The position numbers and the translations under genes are program-made. DNA of 64,000 nt, taken from Hydra vulgaris (Eukaryota; Cnidaria; Hydrozoa; Anthoathecata; Hydridae). Positions 57,930-64,000 of this stretch are shown here, piece by piece (position 1 is the first letter of the stretch; the number at the start of each line of letters is the position of its first letter). The stretch lies in NCBI RefSeq assembly GCF_038396675.1, contig NC_088926.1, positions 9,100,001 through 9,164,000 of the forward strand, written 5' to 3'. The notes under the pieces are model-generated. The model worked only from the letters and a program-made list of their open reading frames with translations, made no database searches and was not told the DNA's origin.

Positions 57930-60900
57930 TCAAAGTGACCATAAACTAGATGTCTACTAATTGGCCGTAAACGAAACCCTTAAAGCAAACTTTTGACTAT
58001 GTACTTAAAATACTCAAATTATCCGTTTAGCATCATACAAAATTATTATCAGTTAAATTATTTTGGAAAAATCTTCATGATGATGATCAAGTTAAATTAT
58101 TTTGGAAAAATCTTCAGCAACTGTTGTTAGCTAAGCACTTCAAAAGTAAATAGGTTTAAAAAACAATTTATTATTTTTTTGAATTATATTGCATATTGTT
58201 ATATTTGATGAATAAGTCTATTCAACATAGTAATGGTACTTTTCTAAACACAGATTATGAATTAATTGACTTTTTGAGTTTATGAGTTAATGAAAGTATG
58301 AATCAATATTCCAGTCATTTCCTACCCCACCTCCCTCCCTCCCCTAGCGCAAACTCCTCTTCGCCCAACTCAACCTCCTTCTATTACCATAAATGGAATC
58401 AAATAGTTATTATAATTCTTTGTAACTTGTAAAAATTCTTGGTAGCTACGTTGTGCAATGGTTGCTACGTTGTGCTTGGTAGCTACGCTGAGCAATGATA
58501 GAACTCTGAACGTAAGATCAAGATCTTGGATTTCAAAATTTGTTCATGTTATTAAATCGGCATAGTTCATGATGTTCACGGTTTTACCACCACGCTAAAT
58601 GTTTATTAAATGGAAAAATGCTAATATAAACAATTTACACACGCCTGATGAAATTTTCTAACTTTAATGATTAACAATATTTTGGTGCATTGTTTCTGAA
58701 AATGCTGGTCCTGGTATTTTATTTTTCAAGATATTAGCTATTTATATAAAATGCAAAAAAAGTTTTGAAAGAAAATCAAAAAATTTATCTATAAGCACAA
58801 CCGGGATCACAAACAAAGAACGATTAAATAACATTTATTAAAAGCATTTTTTTAAAAAAAAAAAAAAAAAGAGAAAACTTAAGTTAATATATTTTTTTCT
58901 CTTTTAAAAAGCAAACATTTTTGTAAAATGTTTAGACAATATAAAAAAATTTTTAATATTACTAAGGTATATATTACTTAGGCATATATTATTGTTAGAT
59001 ATATTATAATATAATATTGTTAAGATTATCCTCATAGATATAGACTGTTTAACAAATGTTGCTAAAGTTGTTTAAATATTTTTGTGTGGGAATTTCGGAT
59101 TATTTTGTAGTTTTTATACGTAAAAGTTTTGTAATTTTTATTCCCAAAATACGTAAAATTTAAAAAATTTGAAAAGAAAAATATTGAAAAAACTAGTCAA
59201 AATTTTTTTTCACAAGATTTATTAGAATCTGCGTTGAAAATCTCTTGTACGTATTTTTTTTATGAAAATTTCTATTTTAATTAAATGTCAAGGTTTACAA
59301 CCTAATGAATTGAAATGAATTTCTAGGTTATATGTATAACCTAATAAATAATAAAGTAATAACCAAAATGTAATGCGTACGATGGTTCATTCAAAACGCA
59401 GCATACGTTTCTTCAGCTCGGAATACAAATGCCGTATCACAAAATTTGTTAAAAGTATATATAAACATGTAGTTATCTAATTTATGCCAATTTAACATTA
59501 TGTTAATGAAAATAATTTATTTTGTATAACGTTATATTGAAAAATTACATAAAAATAAAATTTTAAAATTACATAACTTTAAGTTTACATAAATTAGATA
59601 GTTATATACTTATGTATCATTTCAATAAATTTTAAATACGACACTTGTAATCCGAGCTGATGGTTTGTCAAAAAAAAAAAATTCTAATGAAGTTTTTTTG
59701 GTTTATATAAACAAAGCTTCCTGAGAATATTACCAATTCAAAAAAATAATTATTTTATTCCGTGCAGTCTTTTATGGGAAGATTTATTGTAAATCTGTAT
59801 TTAAAAATTCCATAAAATTTTTAAATTGACTTTTAAATTAATCACAATAAAATTAAGAATAGAGCTTGCCTTAATAATCCGGAAAATATTTGTTATAGTG
59901 GTAGAAAGTTCACAACAAAAGAATAAACAAAGAATTAAGACAAGAGAACGAAAGCTTTTAATACTCATTCTGATATCAAATAAGAATAATTTATAAAGCA
60001 TTACGGCGATCCGAGTTTAAACACTATAATAGTCAGAAAGTTCGAGTTTCTTTGTTTTTCTATATTTTAAAAATAGAAATTTTTTTTTTGTAGTATCTTA
60101 AAATAGATCAAAAATCTTTTTTATTGTTAAAAAATGGTAGTTACATAATATTTACAACCCCCTGAATAGGAAAGGTAGATATCAACTTAAGAAGAAATTC
60201 CCCCCCCCTCCTCTTTCTACCTCTTTACTCACACTTGGACCTCTTGGCCCTAAGTTTATGGTAACATCGTTTCCAGACTCTAATCATCGTAATTATTTGT
60301 TCAACATTTTCATTTAGTATGAGCATAAAAAGTTTTAAAAATTTATTTATTTCTAAAGTAGATTTTTTAAAAAGCAAAAAACTCTTTAGCAAAGCTTTTA
60401 GATTGTTCAGTAGCAAGTGCTTCATTTTAACTACAAATTTAATATTAATTTTTTACTCCGATTATTTTTTTCAATACTTTTGACCATTGACGTTTGGCCC
60501 CTTCATCTTTTATTATTGACTTTGAAATATATTTTTAGGTATTCAGTTTATAGATTTTATATTTTTTAAACAAATTTCCGAAATTTAAATTAGAATAAAC
60601 AGTTAAATATTTGCCCTTAAAGAGAGCGAACTTTTTTATTATTGATGGAACGAAATTGAAAAAAGGTTCGATTTTGTTAAATTTTTCGGTTAAATTTTCT
60701 CCTCTCTTTCTACATGGTTCTAATAACAACCTTGAAACCTTTATATACTTTTATTAGTCCAGGTAATAATAGCTTTTCTTATGCCAACTTGATTTCTTCT
60801 CTATTTTCAAATGGTGATCCTGGAGTAACTGAGAGTAATATTGCACATACGTGTTAAGTTATACTGTTTAAACACATATTATAATGTATATAAGTATATT

Positions 60901-61045
60901 TTATAAACTATTATTCATTGCAAATCAAAATAAGTATATATGTAAACATTTATTCATGCCGTTTATTTTATTTACTCTCTAAATAGTTGAATATATGCTG
61001 TAAGAAAAACACACTTTTTTCAAGGAATATATTTTAACTATAGTG
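57930..61045. other. AT-rich intergenic sequence
   Basis: A small repeat of GGTAGCTACGTTGTGC-type units occurs at 58441-58492 and a C-rich stretch near 58323-58345. No coding frames or terminal repeats seen. Confidence 0.6.
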
Positions 61046-61050
61046 TTAAC

Positions 61051-61597
61051 CAGTGGCGTTGGATAGTCGCAAAAGTCAGGCTGAAAACATGTGTTAAAAA
61101 GGAAAAAGTTCCTCAATTTCGTATGATACATTAAAATAGATAAAAATAATCTGTTTATTTAATTATTTATTACACGCAATGCGGTTAATTATCTTTTTAA
61201 CGTGATTAGCCATATTTTGCCAGCACACTTTCATTTAAAAAATAGTTAGTATGCGATAGTATCTTAAACAGTTTTATGGAAATACTTTTCTATGGTGATG
61301 TTTAATTGTAATTAAGTCATTGCAGACTGGAAAATGATAATTCCGCTGTTGCTATCATAAAAGATTTTTTTAAACTGTTTAGGAAATGGGGGGAGGGGGG
61401 GGATAAATGCAGTGTCCGCTACCCCAGTGTTTTAGTTAGGGAGGGGGAACATCGCCCCTCCGCCCCCTTTTTTTCTAAAAATGACGTTTATTATTTATTG
61501 AACTTTTTTACAATGATATCAATGCTAACACCACTTGCGTAGGAACAGGGGAGGGGTCATCGGGCCCTCCGCCCCCACCACTGTTACTACGCCAGTG
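61051..61597. mobile_element. Possible hAT-like non-autonomous element
   Basis: The left CAGTGGCGTTG and right inverse CACTGGCGTAG are short terminal repeats. The flanking octamers GTGTTAAC and GTGATATC agree at six of eight positions. The interior has duplicated GGGAGGGG and CCCTCCGCCCCC segments. Confidence 0.45.
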
Positions 61598-61609
61598 GTG
61601 ATATCATTA

Positions 61610-61833
61610 GGCCGGGTGAATAAATATGCTTTTACTCAGTAATTGGTCAGCTTTACGTGAATAAAACTTGTGTAATTTTTCTTAACTTTTTCTTTACGCA
61701 AAGCTGAACAATTACTGAGTAAATTGCTTAACTTTACGAAAATAAAAGTTTAAGGAAAACTCCTTAGTTTTTATTCACGTAAAGCTGACCAATTACTGAG
61801 TAAAAGCATATGCTCATTTTTATTCACCCGGCC
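61610..61833. mobile_element. MITE with ~60-bp arms and TA duplication
   Basis: Starts GGCCGGGTGAATAAA and ends with the inverse TTTATTCACCCGGCC. The arms continue with TTTTACTCAGTAATTGGTCA and GCTTTACGTGAATAAAA in inverted order. TA lies on both sides (61608-61609, 61834-61835). An internal third copy of the CAATTACTGAGTAAA block is near 61708. Confidence 0.88.
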
Positions 61834-61839
61834 TATTGT

Positions 61840-63095
61840 CAAAAAATTCAATAAATAATAAATGTCGTTTTTAAAAAAGCAAAGTTATAGAGTATCGGAA
61901 ATTTTAAAATAAAAAGTTATATAAAAAAAATTTTGAATTAAAGTATTTTGTTTTTAAATTAGCTTTTTTTTTGCTTGTTTTATTTGCTTAACACCAAAGT
62001 CTTTCTGAAGCTTGTTTTTAAGTTTGTTTAAAATTCGAGTCTTATAATCACCTACTGAATAACAAATATCTTTAAGAAATATTATTCTATTTTTTCTTTC
62101 TGGGAAATTAATTTATCGACAGAAAAAAAGAAAAAGTAAAAGAAATCAACCAAAATTTAATATATTGAGAAATTTGAAAAATTTATATCACAAAAATTAT
62201 ATTACGAAAAAAAGAGCAGAAAAAGAGCAGAATTCCCAGCTCTTGAGGTTTGCTCAAAAAAATGCGTTTATTACAAAGTTGTAAAAACCCCGAAAATGTT
62301 ACTTTACATTAAGCAATTAGCCGAAAATCTTTTGTTGAATGCTTGTCCACGTCTTCTTACTGGTCTTATTTTATTAAAGTCTTAAATTTTTTGAAGTTAT
62401 CATTTTAACGGGTTACAATACGTTAAAAATACTGAAATAATCAATTTTGAAAATAGCTTTTAAAATTTGAATTTTTTAGTATTATTTGCATATTACTCAT
62501 TATATATATATAAAAAAAGTAAAAAAAAAAAAAAATACAACGAGTCCCCATATTGTACTTTTTTAAACAATTGTGCAATTGTTTAAAAAAGCACCTAGAT
62601 TTTAGACCCTAGATTGTACAAATTTTAGAATTGTAGTTGTTTGTATTTTTTTAAGAAATTTACAATTGTAAAAATTTTAAAATTGTAGTTGTTTGTGTTT
62701 TTTAAAGAATTTTTGATGAATTTCTTGAAAAAAGCACTTAAAGAGTGGAGTTTTATAAAAGTAGTTTATTTTAATTGAATAAACTTGTCACCGAAAACAG
62801 TTGAAAAAATAAATCGTTTTAAAAAATTGTTTACATAAACCTATACATAAATGGTGATAGATATAAAAAGTAAAGAAAATTACAATATTGCGATATTCTG
62901 TATTAACATTGACTTTATGCATTAATATTGCAGTACTAATGCATAAAATCAGCTCTGGATTTACGAATAGACACACTAGGCATGTTCTCTAACAATGTTC
63001 CTACGTGCGTGCAAACTAAGCTTCCCGCATCCATTAGATAAAATTAGTTTATTTTGTGTCAAACACAAAGCATACAAACACAAACAGAAAGTTGT
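61840..63095. other. AT-rich intergenic sequence
   Basis: A TTGTAAAAATTTTAGAATTG-like segment is repeated near 62615-62690. Nothing coding. Confidence 0.55.
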
Positions 63096-63100
63096 CTTTT

Positions 63101-63208
63101 CCCAGCGGGCACGGTACGTTTTTAAAACGTTTTTTAGACGTTTTTATAAGGTTTAAACCTAATAAAAACGTCCAAAGAACGTTTTAAAAACGTACTGTGC
63201 CCACTGGG
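63101..63208. mobile_element. Palindromic MITE (CCCAGTGGGCAC family)
   Basis: CCCAGCGGGCACGGTACGTT at the left is inverted as AACGTACTGTGCCCACTGGG at the right. The interior is built of ACGTTTT units. About 108 bp; nearly all of it can fold into one hairpin. Confidence 0.85.
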
Positions 63209-63257
63209 TTTGTCTATTGTACATTTTGCGATACTACAAATGTACGGCAAATGTTTT

Positions 63258-63299
63258 GGCTGGCACTAAATGCTATCGCGATAGCATCAAGTGCCAGCC
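63258..63299. repeat. 21-bp inverted repeat with no loop
   Basis: GGCTGGCACT...GCTATCG meets its reverse complement directly at 63278/63279, with two mismatches. Confidence 0.88.
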
Positions 63300-64000
63300 T
63301 AAACCGAATTACTATGAAAACCAATCAACCGTTGCAGTGGTTTTCGGAAAATGACTTTGGCAAGTAATGCGCTTTATTAAGACTAAATATTTTAAAAAAC
63401 TCTATTATTAAAAAATAGATTAAACAGTACTGCGGTTGAAATTATATAATATTTATATTTAATTATATTTGTTAGTTTAAATAATAAGTTAAACTATTTA
63501 TTGTAAATTACTGTTGATAATATTTGCCCATGTTTGTTTTCTTCCTTTTTTGTTTTCAAAATCATTGTCAAAATTATATTGTTTTGCGTATGTTTGTTTT
63601 CTTTCTTTAAATATTTTCAAAATCATTTTCAAAAATATTTAATCTTATTTAGATAAGTGACGGAAGTAAAATATTAAGTAATGTTAAGTATCGTCAGGAG
63701 TCCAAAGAAAAATTAGCAAAGCAAAAAAAATTATTGAACAATCTATGAAAATACACTCATACTTTGGCGTATGATCAGGTACTAATATATTTAATAGAAA
63801 GTATACAAGTTTTGAACACAGAAAACATCGTTATTGTACCAGTTTCATCAAAAAAAAAAAAAAGCCCATTGTTTCAACCGTTTTGTACCCACCAAACATT
63901 TCCGATTCTACTAGAACTTGAAAGGTTTTGTGGGGAAAAATAGAATTTTTAGTCTAAATAAAACAACTCATATTACTGCCATTAATAATCAAAATACACA
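63300..64000. other. AT-rich sequence to window end
   Basis: A short direct repeat of TGTTTGTTTTCTTYCTTT with following TTTTCAAAATCAT occurs at 63533-63565 and 63592-63627. No gene seen. Confidence 0.5.

Overview
This is a stretch of very AT-rich animal nuclear DNA, most like a Hydra-type cnidarian. The grounds are the intron-split gene with GT-AG junctions, the tRNA-derived SINEs, several non-LTR retrotransposon families, hAT, Tc1/mariner and pogo-like DNA transposons with dozens of short inverted-repeat elements, long (TA)n tracts, and the absence of bacterial-style operons. The genus is inferred from composition and repeat style; no search was run.

The main result is one conserved host gene that no single long reading frame reveals. 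It is the orthologue of polyglutamine-binding protein 1 (PQBP1), on the minus strand from 42630 down to 4928. I placed eight coding exons (42573-42630, 23604-23650, 23475-23530, 21117-21223, 20849-20943, 10390-10435, 9852-9903, 4928-5081). All junctions are GT-AG, all phases agree, and the exons total exactly 615 bp (204 codons plus stop). The product has the PQBP1 N-terminus, a WW domain and the conserved C-terminal tail that binds the U5 snRNP 15-kD protein. The introns total 37,088 bp (intron 1 alone is 18,922 bp) and are packed with mobile elements.

Layout: 1-545, LINE fragment; 903-3739, pogo-like transposon broken by a MITE; 4928-42630, PQBP1. Intron 7 (5082-9851) holds SINEs and tandem repeats. 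Intron 5 (10436-20848) holds LINE and pogo remnants, an 84-bp perfect palindrome, and a hAT element nested in a fold-back element nested in an older transposase gene. Intron 3 (21224-23474) holds a 1.5-kb inverted-repeat element. Intron 1 (23651-42572) holds a 4.2-kb DDE transposon of unassigned family, a Tc1/mariner copy split by a 1.2-kb element, SINEs, MITEs, an RNase H fragment and a rearranged LINE carrying another insertion. Upstream of PQBP1 are a MITE, a second deleted mariner (45920-46881), a nearly full-length two-ORF LINE (47.2-51.5 kb) and a CR1-like LINE (52.4-55.1 kb), all decayed. A second probable host gene, an intronless type I membrane glycoprotein of unknown family, lies at 57091-57927 on the plus strand. 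From 58 to 64 kb I see only MITEs and AT-rich sequence.

A cross-cutting pattern is the recurrence of near-perfect short inverted duplications (arms 15-84 bp, mostly very small loops). Two mariner copies compared within the window show that at least one of them was inserted as an inverted copy of adjacent DNA, which points to template switching.
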